A stretch of 64,000 nucleotides of DNA. Origin: Dermatophagoides farinae. Its lineage: Eukaryota; Arthropoda; Arachnida; Sarcoptiformes; Pyroglyphidae. This document shows positions 9,657-22,570 of the stretch, piece by piece; the stretch's first letter is position 1; every line of letters starts with the position of its first letter. The stretch lies in NCBI RefSeq assembly GCF_024713945.1, contig NC_134677.1, forward strand, positions 1 through 64,000, read 5' to 3'. The notes beneath the pieces were generated by a model. That model saw nothing but the letters and a program-made list of their open reading frames with translations, ran no database searches and was not told where the DNA came from. The position numbers and the translations under genes were made by a program.

Positions 9657-12019
9657 TTAATTTTTGGAACTCAATTTTCGCTCAATAGCCTCTTCAACAG
9701 CTTTCAATTTCATGAGCAACTCTTCTCGTCGATGATGTTTTTCCGATGATTTCAATGATAATGAAGTAGTAGTAGTATCACCATCATCATCTATTTGTTG
9801 TTGTTGTTGTTGTAATTCATCTTGATTATCATCGGCATCCATTGCATCGTCATCCAATGATCGATTACTTTGCACACTTTTCTGGCTAGTTCTAGAGAAT
9901 GAAGAATTTTCATCTAAATCCGATACATTACCTCCATTCAATTGTTCATTGATGATTGTATCTTGTTTCAATGATTGTTGCTAGAAATAAATGATGAAGA
10001 ATGTGAAAAACAATCCAAATAGCTGTAAAAATGGAAACCAACCTTTTTCATAAATGTCATTTTTATCGGTACTTTACTTTCTGCTGCTTTCGATTTTTTC
10101 ACATTCGTTTCTTTCATGCTCATTGCATGGTCATTATTTTTGATTGATGAATCCTTGCTATTTTTACTCATATGATGATGCGATTTCGATGATAATGATG
10201 ATGATGATGATGATTGCAAACGATTTTCATCCGAATTTCGCCATGTCTTAGTGGATGACACTTTTGCACCTTGTTTGGAATTGGATGATTCTTTCGTATG
10301 ACGGTGATGATGATGATCACTTGCATCGGAATCTGAAATCGAATAGTAGCTGTCCGAATCTGATAGTGATTCTGACCACGAATCGAATGATTTAATTGAA
10401 TGGTCATCGTCGTCATCATCATGTTTTGTTTTGACCACGGTTGATGTGGCTGTTGACAATGGAAGAGTGCGAGTAAAAAGTTAGATTGATTGATCCGAAA
10501 GTACACATATCATTGTCTGAATGAATGAATTTTACCATTGATTTTTTTGGGTATTCTACCAAGACCTTTTGATTTGTTACTATGTTCGCTGTATGTTTCT
10601 ATAGAATCAAAATTATCACTTGATCATTATCAACATTATAACAACAAACAAACACAAACCATTATCCACCAAACGGCTACGCGAATCTGAACTTGATCGT
10701 CGTCGGCTATAAGGTAATTTTCGGCTACTGTGACCTGATTCGGATGATGATGATGATGAACAAATGGATGATAATGATGACATCGAGTCGGATCGACTTT
10801 CGGCGCCCATTTTTTTATTATACAATGTTTCTCCATATCGTGCATCGGCAGGCACATCTCGATTTCTATTGTATGGAATTTGTCGAGCTTGTGGAGATTT
10901 AGATCGTCGCCATGGATCACGAAACGAATCGTTGCCGCCAGTGGATGATCGGCTATATTGAGAGCTATAGTAATTAGATCGAGAAGAACGATAATTCGAT
11001 GATGATGAATATGGCTGGCCAGTTGAACCAAGTTCACGTGGGTTATTCCATGGAGCAGCATCATATGCAAGTCGATGTCTTCTTTCCATTTCATCTTCGG
11101 ACGAAGAATGTGAATGTCGACGTCGTTTGGACGGTGGATTGCCAAGCAACGATGTCGAAGTTGGTGGTGGTGCAGGCAATGGCGGCAATGTTGGAGATCC
11201 AGATGGTTCAAGTTCATTATATGGTTCTTGACTTTTCTCCGTGTTAGTGTAGCGTTTATGATCGAAATCTTCTTCCACTTCTTTACGTTTCGATGCACGT
11301 GAAATTAATTCACGAGCCTGTTTCAATCCTCGTTCCCAAGCCGATTCAGAGGATGATTGGTGTTGTATTTTTGGCTTATGAGCAACTGTCGGCGTTGGTA
11401 ATGGTAGAATCGGTTCTTTTGTTCGGACAATTTGATTACCATAACGATCGATTCTTGGATTCAAATAACGATTATTGTAATCTAGAAAAAAAAGTTAAAT
11501 TCTACATTCTTTCTGGATGAAAAACAAAAACTTACAGTAAGACTGCTGTTGCTGATTGTTGTAATAACCTTTCCGCTCCTGTGGTAACAATGGTCGTTTT
11601 ATATTGTTATTGTCATTAGTGGCCGCAACATTACTTGCAATTTCTTCGCGATTCGACGCTTTGGATGAGCAATTATCGACTGTAGAATCATCTGTGGCTT
11701 GTTCAGCTTTTTCATCTTCTTTTACTTCGCCTTCTTCAAGTTCATCTTCGGAATCAATTTCACCTTCATCTTTTTCTTTCGGTCTACGATTATTACCCGT
11801 TGGTGATGTTTGCAGCTCGTTCATTGATTGATTGTCATCGGCATCCAAATCCTCGTCAATATCACTTTTGGACACATCGTTTGGTGATTTTTGTGATGGA
11901 ACTTCTTCCTCAAAATCCAATTCTTCATCATCATATATTGTTCCTTTGGGAGGATCTTCGTGGTGTTGTTGTTGTTGTTGTTCATTATTATGAATCGGTG
12001 ATTCACAAGCCAATGACAT
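9657..12019 (-). CDS. ZC3H18: ZC3H18-like mRNA biogenesis factor lacking the CCCH finger
   Basis: Human ZC3H18 links the cap-binding and ARS2 complex to the nuclear exosome. Exons on the minus strand are 12019-11536, 11481-10660, 10598-10536, 10449-10043 and 9980-9657, encoding 699 residues. Family landmarks appear in the right order: an acidic N terminus with DEGEIDSEDELEEGEVKED; SSSESAWERGLKQARELISR with downstream EEDFDHKRYT; FRDPWRRSKSPQ; long Ser/Arg-rich and Ser/Asp-rich stretches; VPIKMTFMKK; and the C-terminal helix REELLMKLKAVEEAIERKL. The CCCH zinc finger, which in human follows directly after the EEGEVK motif, is absent: the sequence runs through a Gln/Asn-rich spacer to LNPRIDRYGNQIVRTKEPIL, and the local intron is only 54 bp. 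Compositional bias makes exon ends inside the Ser-rich part less certain. Confidence 0.82.
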
Positions 12020-12414
12020 TTTCTCTAGTGATATTGATGGATTACTATAGAAAATTATAGATGATGATGATGATGATGATCGTTACATATGACAAACATT
12101 CGCCAAAACAAAAACAAAATAATAATAATAACTTATCTAATTTATTATTATTCAATATCGCGATTTACAAGAATTTCATCAGCAAATTCAAACAAACAAG
12201 CCAAAAAATGATGATATTCAGATGCAAAAATGCACTATTTGTCGAGAGCACACAGCAAACAAGAACTACAATAGCAGCAGCATTGTTTGTGTGAATTGGT
12301 GATGCTCGCGAGTGTCAAAACCAAGAACAGTGTTCCGTTCATATGCAATGTAACAAAATTTTATTTGAATTTGAAACAAATGAAACAAATTGAAATTGCA
12401 AACATTCACAAGAT
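12020..12414. other. Intergenic region upstream of ZC3H18
   Basis: About 395 bp between ZC3H18 and CCDC137, both on the minus strand. It contains an ATG-triplet microsatellite near 12060-12079 and AT-rich sequence, presumably the ZC3H18 promoter and CCDC137 3' UTR. No coding signal. Confidence 0.5.
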
Positions 12415-13197
12415 TTATTTACACTTTTTTCTTTTCTTCGTAAATTGATCAATGTTTGGTGGACAATGTACCACTTGACCAAATTCAATCCAATCTCTAT
12501 CACCCAAAGGATTGTCATCACTTTGATTCAATTGTCTCAGTAATCGACGCTGTTTTTTCAATTTATTCGCTTTACGTCTAAGCAAATTTTGACGATTTTT
12601 TTCTCTTTTTCGCTCACTTTTTTCTTTATCTTTACCATCCTCAGTTTGTTTTGCTTTTTTATCCTCAGAATCTGTTTGGATTCTGTCGCCAAGATCAACA
12701 TCAAAATGTTCCTCTAGATTGGCTTCGGCCATAGATTGAGATACCAATTTGTTCAGACGATTCATAAAATGATGATGACTTTCGTTACAATCTTTGACAA
12801 CCATTTCTGGCAGAGGTTTTGGTTTTCTCGTCATTCCTGGTTCGATTTCAAATTTTTCCGATGGTTTAACTGTAAATAAATTACGGTGAATAGTTGTTCA
12901 TTTTAAACAAAACTTACTGATCGTGACCAATGCATTGGATGAAAATTTATTTTTCCTTTTCCTCTTAGCAGCCGTAGTAGCAAGTGATTGCTTTTTCGCA
13001 TCCAAAATTTCTTGCCATTTTCGTGGAACTGATTGATTACTTTAAACTTTAAACTTTAGCCATTTACATATATCAAAAAGCATAACTTACAAATTATTTC
13101 TGACGACATTATCATTGATTACATTGACTTGTTGCAAATCATTGATGGACTTTAGTTTTTTATGGCGATCACTTTTCGGAATTCGTCGATGTTTCAT
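12415..13197 (-). CDS. CCDC137: CCDC137-like nucleolar coiled-coil protein
   Basis: Small, highly basic protein of 227 residues from exons 13197-13091, 13039-12918 and 12869-12415, with introns of 51 and 48 bp. Human CCDC137 is a chromosome- and nucleolus-associated protein of poorly known function. Matching landmarks are a short basic N terminus (MKHRRIPKSDRHKKLK), VPRKWQEILDAKK corresponding to the human region that precedes the KNPL motif, the segment CNESHHHFMNRLNKLVSQS, a Lys/Arg-rich coiled coil (KSERKREKNRQNLLRRKANK), and WIEFGQVVHCPPNI, which matches the family's VKFGEVVLQPPE signature. The ATG at 13197 was chosen because upstream in-frame sequence reads into the divergent promoter shared with BRAT1. 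Confidence 0.75.
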
Positions 13198-13362
13198 TAT
13201 TATCATAAATTGAATTTTTGAATTTATATTTATACTTTGGACAGAAAATTCAACAACATGCTGCACTGATAAATGAGAACTAATTTCACACAAGTTAAAC
13301 AAATAGTGTTAAAATAGTGTGCCGAAACTTTTTAACTGGAAAGAATTTGAATTTTTTTTTTA
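13198..13362. promoter_or_regulatory. Bidirectional promoter between CCDC137 and BRAT1
   Basis: Only 165 bp separate the divergent start codons of CCDC137 (-) and BRAT1 (+), so both transcripts must start from this AT-rich stretch. It includes a poly-T run directly before the BRAT1 ATG. No TATA box is assigned. Confidence 0.5.
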
Positions 13363-15618
13363 ATGATGGATGATTCCGAATTATTATTAAATCAAAAAGT
13401 ATCCACCGCCTTGAACACAATCATTGCAAGTGAATTGAAAGATAATCACGATGATACTTTGATTGAAAAATTCTGCTCGCTTTTGAATGAATTTGATGAG
13501 AAATTTCTCGAAAATCTGGTCACCACCAATGAAAACTTGCTCTCATTGATCGACAGTCATTTGGAATGGAAAAGTTTCATCTGCGATGATGATTTCGAAT
13601 TGAAAATCGATAATGTGGTCATTGTATTGCGAATATGCAAGCCATTGTTGAATCGCGAACTCATATTCCAGATTTATTTGAAACAATCTAACCAAAATCT
13701 CATTGAATTAGTGTTGAAAATAATTGCAACAAATTACAAAGATAAATTGAGCCAACACCACATGTTGAACATTGCGCTCTTTTCATTATTCAACAGTATT
13801 TGTCATCATCAAACTGGCAAACAATTTCTAATCACTCATTTTCTTACACCAGAAAATGGTTCATTTTTCATCGAAAATCTGTTCGATTATGACTGTCAAA
13901 CCCGTTTCATTCAAAAAGAAATTCATTTACTTTTGGCCAACATTATCGGTTTATCATTGGAGTTTGATCAGACCAGATTGCAAGAAATTGTCGCATATAA
14001 ATTTGCCAATCTGAAATTCAATTTACCAAAAATTGTCTGCAATATAATTGATTTGTTACCGGATCGGAATGAATTTTTTCATCGATTTCAGATATTCTTG
14101 TCATTTGAAGTTTTTTTAGTCAACTGTGATCGATTCGATGACGATCTCCTGAAACAATCAATCAAATTAATCGAATTGATTTCATCCCTGAAAAATTATG
14201 CAAATAAAACAGAATATCTAATCGCTTTATTGAAGGAAAAATTGCTAAAACAACAAGACTGTTTTGCTTATTCGACATTTTTAATTTCCTTGTCAAATTC
14301 CCATTCAAAATGTGTGGATATAGAAATGTATCGTGGAAAATCCCATTCTTTTATTGGCCATTATCTAATGCATTTGCTCGGTCATCATGATTCGAATGGA
14401 CTGGCCAACCTATCGGACGAAGAACGAGTCTTGCTTGAGAATATTCCAATGATCCGATTGCAGACCATCTGCCTTCAACAGTTGAACAAATTGCAACCAT
14501 CAACTGAATGTCATCAATTAGTCCCATTGCTTGAGAACGTTATTAACGTTAATAACAATAACATAGCAAACAACAAGAAACATCTCAATTTGTTATTATC
14601 ATTTTTTGAGAGATTGATCATTCAAAATTACGATGCTGACCGCAGAATCCAAGACATTTATCTGCAAATCTATTGCAATTATCCCGTGGTTCGAAAATCG
14701 ATTCTACAATCAATCGTTGATATTTTTCGCAAACGAAAAAAATTTGATTTTCCAAAATTTCTTCCCATTTGGCTCAATCATCTGATTAATGTCGATAAAG
14801 ATGACGATGACGAAATTGTCGACATTATCATTGAACTGATCTTTCACATAATCTTGGAAGATGAGCAAACTCAAGAGCTCAATGAATTTCTATCCGGCGA
14901 ACATGCCTATCTGCTTAGAACGATCGATTTGGAAGCAAATTGTCGTGCCAACATTCTATCAACCCTTTTCATGGCTCATTACTGCTTTGATTCATCGAAT
15001 CATTCATCAAATCATTCATCAATCGTTCTGAATACGAATTTCCTTGGTGATACATTTTTCGAACAATCATTTCTCCAATTTGATCAATTGGATTTGGAAT
15101 TTCGACAGCAATTTTTCGCAAACATGAAACAAATTCTTTCGAAATTCAGCATTGATTTGCCGCAGCAAAAACTTGTGTTACGTTTAGTTTGTCAAATTTT
15201 TTCAGATGAAAACGATACTGAATTGCTGTTGGTGTTGTTGAATCTGATCGAATTGATCATATGCAAACAAGAGCTGCGTGATTCGCCGCAATTCTCTCAA
15301 TTGATAATCGATACAAATCTCTTTGCATCGTTATTCGGTTTATTTGGTGAGAATTCATTCATTTCTTGTCAAGTTGAAATGGAAATCATGCAATTTCTTG
15401 GCAGATATCGAAACGATTTGGTTATAATTATGGATAAATATCCCGATTCTAAACACGATGGCATCTATCCACTGTTAACATCATCATCACGATTCGAAGA
15501 ACAAATGAACAAGATCCACGTAAATCAATCTTTGAATAGTCCACAGTTATCACTGTTGGACGACATTATTCATACATCGAAATTGTTATCGGATCAAATT
15601 GTGATGGATTGTTATTGA
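13363..15618 (+). CDS. BRAT1: BRAT1-like HEAT-repeat protein, Integrator INTS11 partner
   Basis: Single-exon gene of 751 codons encoding an all-helical Leu/Ile-rich protein, consistent with HEAT-type repeats. Human BRAT1 binds the Integrator endonuclease INTS11 and was first described as an ATM-associated factor. The strongest evidence is the extreme C terminus: SLLDDIIHTSKLLSDQIVMD followed by CY. This parallels the human tail [20 protein letters not shown], whose last residues reach into the INTS11 active site. Overall length (human 821) and N-terminal layout also fit. The two adjacent in-frame ATGs at 13363 and 13366 are equally plausible starts. A polyadenylation signal is at 15806-15811. 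The body of the protein is too divergent for a by-eye alignment, so confidence rests on the tail, length and fold. Confidence 0.72.
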   Translation: MMDDSELLLNQKVSTALNTIIASELKDNHDDTLIEKFCSLLNEFDEKFLENLVTTNENLLSLIDSHLEWKSFICDDDFELKIDNVVIVLRICKPLLNRELIFQIYLKQSNQNLIELVLKIIATNYKDKLSQHHMLNIALFSLFNSICHHQTGKQFLITHFLTPENGSFFIENLFDYDCQTRFIQKEIHLLLANIIGLSLEFDQTRLQEIVAYKFANLKFNLPKIVCNIIDLLPDRNEFFHRFQIFLSFEVFLVNCDRFDDDLLKQSIKLIELISSLKNYANKTEYLIALLKEKLLKQQDCFAYSTFLISLSNSHSKCVDIEMYRGKSHSFIGHYLMHLLGHHDSNGLANLSDEERVLLENIPMIRLQTICLQQLNKLQPSTECHQLVPLLENVINVNNNNIANNKKHLNLLLSFFERLIIQNYDADRRIQDIYLQIYCNYPVVRKSILQSIVDIFRKRKKFDFPKFLPIWLNHLINVDKDDDDEIVDIIIELIFHIILEDEQTQELNEFLSGEHAYLLRTIDLEANCRANILSTLFMAHYCFDSSNHSSNHSSIVLNTNFLGDTFFEQSFLQFDQLDLEFRQQFFANMKQILSKFSIDLPQQKLVLRLVCQIFSDENDTELLLVLLNLIELIICKQELRDSPQFSQLIIDTNLFASLFGLFGENSFISCQVEMEIMQFLGRYRNDLVIIMDKYPDSKHDGIYPLLTSSSRFEEQMNKIHVNQSLNSPQLSLLDDIIHTSKLLSDQIVMDCY

Positions 15619-15998
15619 ACAACACACCGTGTGACATTTAAACAAGTGTACGGAATTTTCTTTTAATTAACATTTCAAATTCCTTACATGAATTCACCAA
15701 TGAAAAATCTTCATTCATTCGCTTTACTTTTTTATTCTAAATTCTAAATTGGATTCCTGCCACAAGTGTTGTTATATTTTTAGCCAAATAATCCTATTCA
15801 CCGTGAATAAAATGAGAAATTCTTATCAACAAGACATGTTTTTTTTCTTCTAAAAACTTGGCCGCAAAAACAATAGCGAAATATATAACCTGATGATGAT
15901 GATGATCTTTGTATCTACAATTGTAATACTTTAGTATATCCTAAATTTATTACAATAACCACGGCTCATTATTGTTTTTTATTGTTTAAAAAGAAACG
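15619..15998. other. BRAT1 3' UTR and promoter of the next gene
   Basis: AT-rich stretch with an AATAAA at 15806-15811 about 190 bases after the BRAT1 stop, a GATGAT run near 15892-15906, and then the presumed promoter of the tail-anchored protein gene. No coding signal. Confidence 0.5.
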
Positions 15999-18449
15999 AT
16001 GAATTTTTACCACCATCATGAACCCTCGGCTCCACCGCGTAGGAAACGTTCGTTGAGTACTTCGAGATTTGATTCACAAGAATCACCATACAATCATCAA
16101 TCATCATATCACCATCAACAACAAGGTATGGTTTTGTCAATTGTTTTTTGTTTTTCGCTTTCTTCTGTTTTGTTTTGTTTTGTTGAATCAATCAATTTTA
16201 CATTCTATAGGATATGGTAGTCCTACCTTTTCCCATCGCAATAGAACCAATTATTCGGAAGAACATATTCCTGGTATGATTTGAATGGTTACATTTCACG
16301 TTTCGTCTAACACATCTTTATTGATAGCTTTATATATACAAAATCCAAACAATAATCTACAACCATTGATTCGTACGGGTTTCAACAATTTGAACTTTTC
16401 ACAGCCAAATCCACAAACAAATCCATTGATTACAGCTCACAATTATTCACCTAATCAAGGGCATCAGCAGCAATATTTACAAAACTATCCTGCAGAACAG
16501 CAATTTTATCTGCCAAATAACCAAGGTTATCATGATGGCGGACTGCTAGATTATCAAAATCACCCTGACGTTTTTGGTGATGATTTCCAACAACAACAAA
16601 AACAACAACAACAAGGAATTCGGCAACCGACAACATTGATCAATAATCAACCATCCCTATTGTTTGCAGCGATGGCTGGTCCATTAACTCGATTCAGCCC
16701 TAATCCATGTGGAGCAAGTGGAATGAATTTTTCACCATCATCGTCATCGGCTATCGGCTTGAATCGAATGAATGTCCGTCCTCATTATGATCATCTCAAA
16801 TTGATCAATGTTCATTATAATCCATACCAGTCTAAATTCAATCCAACATTGATGGCCAAGCCATCGTTGGATGGATATCAATCGTCGCAAATTTCTTCGC
16901 CAATTACCGCTGCGATTGCAACAAGACGTGATCCCAAATATAGTAGTGTAAGTTTTTTTGTTTGTTTTTTTTTTGGTGACAAATTGTCATGAATTTATTT
17001 TCAATTCATTTTTGCAGAGAGAAAAATTAAATTTTGACTTTAACGATTCATCCATACATCAAGTGAGATTCGCACAGGACAGAACACCACCGGCAAGGCC
17101 GCCGCCACCAAAACTTCATTCAAGATTTAGCATGGAGAATCTATCATCGTCATCTCCGACATCGGGTGGCTTGACTGGTTTGAATTATAATGATTATGCT
17201 GTCATCGACAAGAATAGAGTTCGAGATAGGCGTTCGCTATCACCAACACGAGTTGTTCCGCCTGGTGGTGGTATACAACGTCCGTACACAAGTCGTCCAA
17301 CATCTCCATTGCCGTTGACAGATATGAATAGTCCAAATTTTACTCGGCCCCAACTTTCTCGATCTTCATCGGTAAATCTTCGACCGGGCTCATCACGGAC
17401 ACCATCGCGAGAACCATCGCCAATTCGGACATTTATCAATTTGTATGTAATATAGCAGTTCCTAGTAAATATAAAGAAAATGATTATCCATTCTTACATT
17501 TACAGTTCAAAATACAATACGAAAACATTGTCTTTCGATGATAGCTCAAAGAATCTACTTTCTCCCAAATCTCCCAAAGCAATGGGTCAATGCAACACCG
17601 TATTGGTGGATAATAAAAGACAAATGAATGAATTGCAAGTACCAGATACTTTTACAGCCAAACCAATGTCTGAATTGAATAGCTCCAATGCTGCTGCTGG
17701 TGGTGGTGGTGATCAACATTTTTCGCAAGCATTCACCGATCATTGTGATCAATATAAATCGGTTACGAGCAAAATTCTTGGAAATAGAAAAAATAAAATT
17801 GGCGACCAATCGCCTTGTGTTGATATAGAAGGTATCGGAATTTTTGCATTGTTTCAAACAATCATTTGATTGGCATTTTTTCCAGAATTCGACATGAACG
17901 ACAAGCAAAATTGTTTCGAACCAATTGCCACTAATAATCGAAATGAGCTAAACCCAATCAGACTGGATTCAATGATGACGACTGACATACCATTGAATGA
18001 AAATGTACAAACATCAGAGATTGAAACATTTGCAGCGAAACTTGGCGAAAAATTATTGGTCGAATCGAAAATACAAGAACTACGAAGAAATTCATCCGCC
18101 AATAATCTTGCTGTTCACCAACGAAAAGCATCGTTACCAGCCGAATACATTGCTTCCAATGCCGCTGAACAATTGAAATTGACAAACGATTGGTGCCGTG
18201 AAAATGTTGCCCATCTAGCTCATGAGGCGCGCGAACGAAAATTACGGCCCGAAAATCAATTGAAACAGAAAATGAAAAGAATTGGCGTAAGTGATCTCAG
18301 TGTGAATGTTGTGGCTCATTGTTGATTTTGTTTTCATTTGTTCCTCATAGATATGGTTCACGAAACAATTTGTCTTTCTATTAATTTGTGCATTGAATGT
18401 GGCGTTGGCATACGTTTTCTACAATCTAATCACTGCTCTGCCTAATTGA
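15999..18449 (+). CDS. Unrecognised tail-anchored membrane protein
   Basis: I do not recognise the family. Seven exons (15999-16125, 16211-16273, 16328-16947, 17018-17442, 17506-17831, 17886-18286, 18351-18449) join in frame through GT-AG introns of 54-85 bp to give 686 residues. The first two thirds are disordered, rich in Asn, Gln, Ser and Pro, and carry many Ser-Pro or Arg-Ser sites (RRSLSPTRVVPPG, SRTPSREPSPIRTF). A better-ordered segment follows near the C terminus (KLGEKLLVESKIQELRR, EYIASNAAEQLKLTNDWCRE, AHLAHEARERKL). The protein ends with one hydrophobic helix (FVFLLICALNVALAYVFYNL) and a short tail ALPN, so it should be a type II tail-anchored protein of the ER or nuclear envelope. 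It lacks the PPPX ending of KASH proteins. The exon chain is well supported; function is unknown. Confidence 0.75.
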
Positions 18450-20311
18450 GTGATAAATTGGTCGTTTGTTTCAATTTTATTTTATTTTATTATTTAATTT
18501 TCAAATAATTATCCATTCTTCATTCAAAATTTATAAATTGCGTTCATGGTATACGATATAATGACAAGTGGGTGAACAAGTGATGACCATCGAACAAAAA
18601 AATACCATTCATCGATGATCATCGTCGTTATTTTTTGTATGTGTCAATTTAGTGTAATTGGTGGTTTTTGGTCGTTGCTTATTGTTGTTGTTGTTGTTGT
18701 TGTTGTGGTGGTGGTGGTGGTGGATGATGAAGATGATTATGATGGTGAAAATTTGAAAAAATGAATTAAATTACATAAATAATAGATTAGATTAGATTAG
18801 ATACAGAAACAGGTTAAGCTGTTGTTGTTGTTGTTGTTTTTTATCATACTCGATGATGATGATTCGGGTTGTTGGTGTTGGTTGTGGTCGATTCAATTTT
18901 GTAGTACACAACACATGGACATGAAACCAAACAAGTGAAATGGCAGACAACAAAAAAACAAAGAAATTATTAATATGAAAAATAATGCTTCACATGATGA
19001 GGTGGTGAGGGTGGCAGAAGAAAATGGTAAAGAACCGAATAAAAAGGGTAATTGGAGGGAAATTGGATGTTGGATGTTCACCTCTATAGCAATAGAATGG
19101 ATTACGGATTCCTTGATTCTCAAAATTGTTGTGTTCGTGTCCTTGTTTGTATAAAGCATGCAGAATGAATGAATGAGAGCGATGAATAAAATATAATGGG
19201 ATGAACATTAATGAACAACAACAACAACAACAACAACGAAAAACGGAACAAAATGGAAAACGCAAATTCATTTGATGGATGAATTGAATGTGAAGACCAG
19301 AGAGAAAAAGGAAAAAGGACCTATATTTTTTTGTCACAATAACAACTCAGCATCCGGTTTTCGGTGTGTGATTTTTGTGTGTGTGTGTGCGGGAGGAAGG
19401 GGCAAATGTATAAATGAACGTGTGTGTGTTTTGCGTTCGGGTAAAATTGTTTCCATTCATAATCAATCGGGTGGAGAAAAACGACTCAACTGAAACTTCA
19501 GCTGAGTATCGTTTGTTAATTACTAGAATGTTTTGTTTGTTTGTTTCATTAGTGTTCATTCAATTGGGTTGTTGTTGTTGTTTTCACTAATGTCGAGTGA
19601 AAAAATTTGATTTTCAAGAATAAAATAATGATAATAATAAGCAGAACAAGACAGAAATGTATGCCATATTGTGTGTGTGTGTGTGTGTGTGTGTGTCAAT
19701 ATACAGTTTATTTTGTTGTTTTAAAATATTTATAGAGATTATTTTATATAAATCAAAATCATTGCATATCATGAACATGGTGGATATGATGATGTGGACC
19801 TAAAAAATCTTTGGGTGTTTTGTTTTTTCATAATTCCATAGACCCAAAATGTTGTTGTTTTCGATTCAAAACGATGCAAAAAATGAAGATTGACAGAGTA
19901 TGTTTGTCGAATTTTTGATTTTGGATGTTTTCCCGACGATCATGATAATGATGTGTGTGTGTGTGTGTGTATGACGTATCAATCGCATTGCGACATAGAT
20001 CAATCAACTTCATGGTAGTGAAGGTGTGTGTGTCAATTGTATTTGGAGAACGTTGCACAGAATAACAACAATAATAACAATCAATGATCAATCAATCAAC
20101 CGTGGATATGATGATCATCATTATCATTACAATTATTATTCAGAAACACAGAAAAATAGGCAGAGAGAACGAAAAAGAAAAGATAGAAAAATTAATATTG
20201 GTGGGAGTGTATCCTATGTATCTTAGTGTGTACCGATCAATGGACAATGTTGGTCACTGATCATTGTGATTGATTGATAAACATTTGTTGTGTGTGTGTG
20301 TGTGTCTGTGA
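18450..20311. other. Convergent intergenic region with microsatellites
   Basis: About 1.86 kb between the tail-anchored gene (+) and G-alpha-o (-). It holds both 3' UTRs and many simple repeats: TTG runs near 18680-18705 and 18825-18839, a (GT)n tract at 19671-19696, further GT tracts near 19953-19972 and 20289-20305, and (AACAAC)n near 19213-19237. All frames in it are repeat-driven. No gene is supported. Confidence 0.6.
19671..19696. repeat. (GT)n microsatellite
   Basis: Thirteen uninterrupted GT units, the longest dinucleotide tract noticed in the window. It lies in the 3' flank of G-alpha-o. Confidence 0.9.
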
Positions 20312-22570
<2,259 letters not shown>

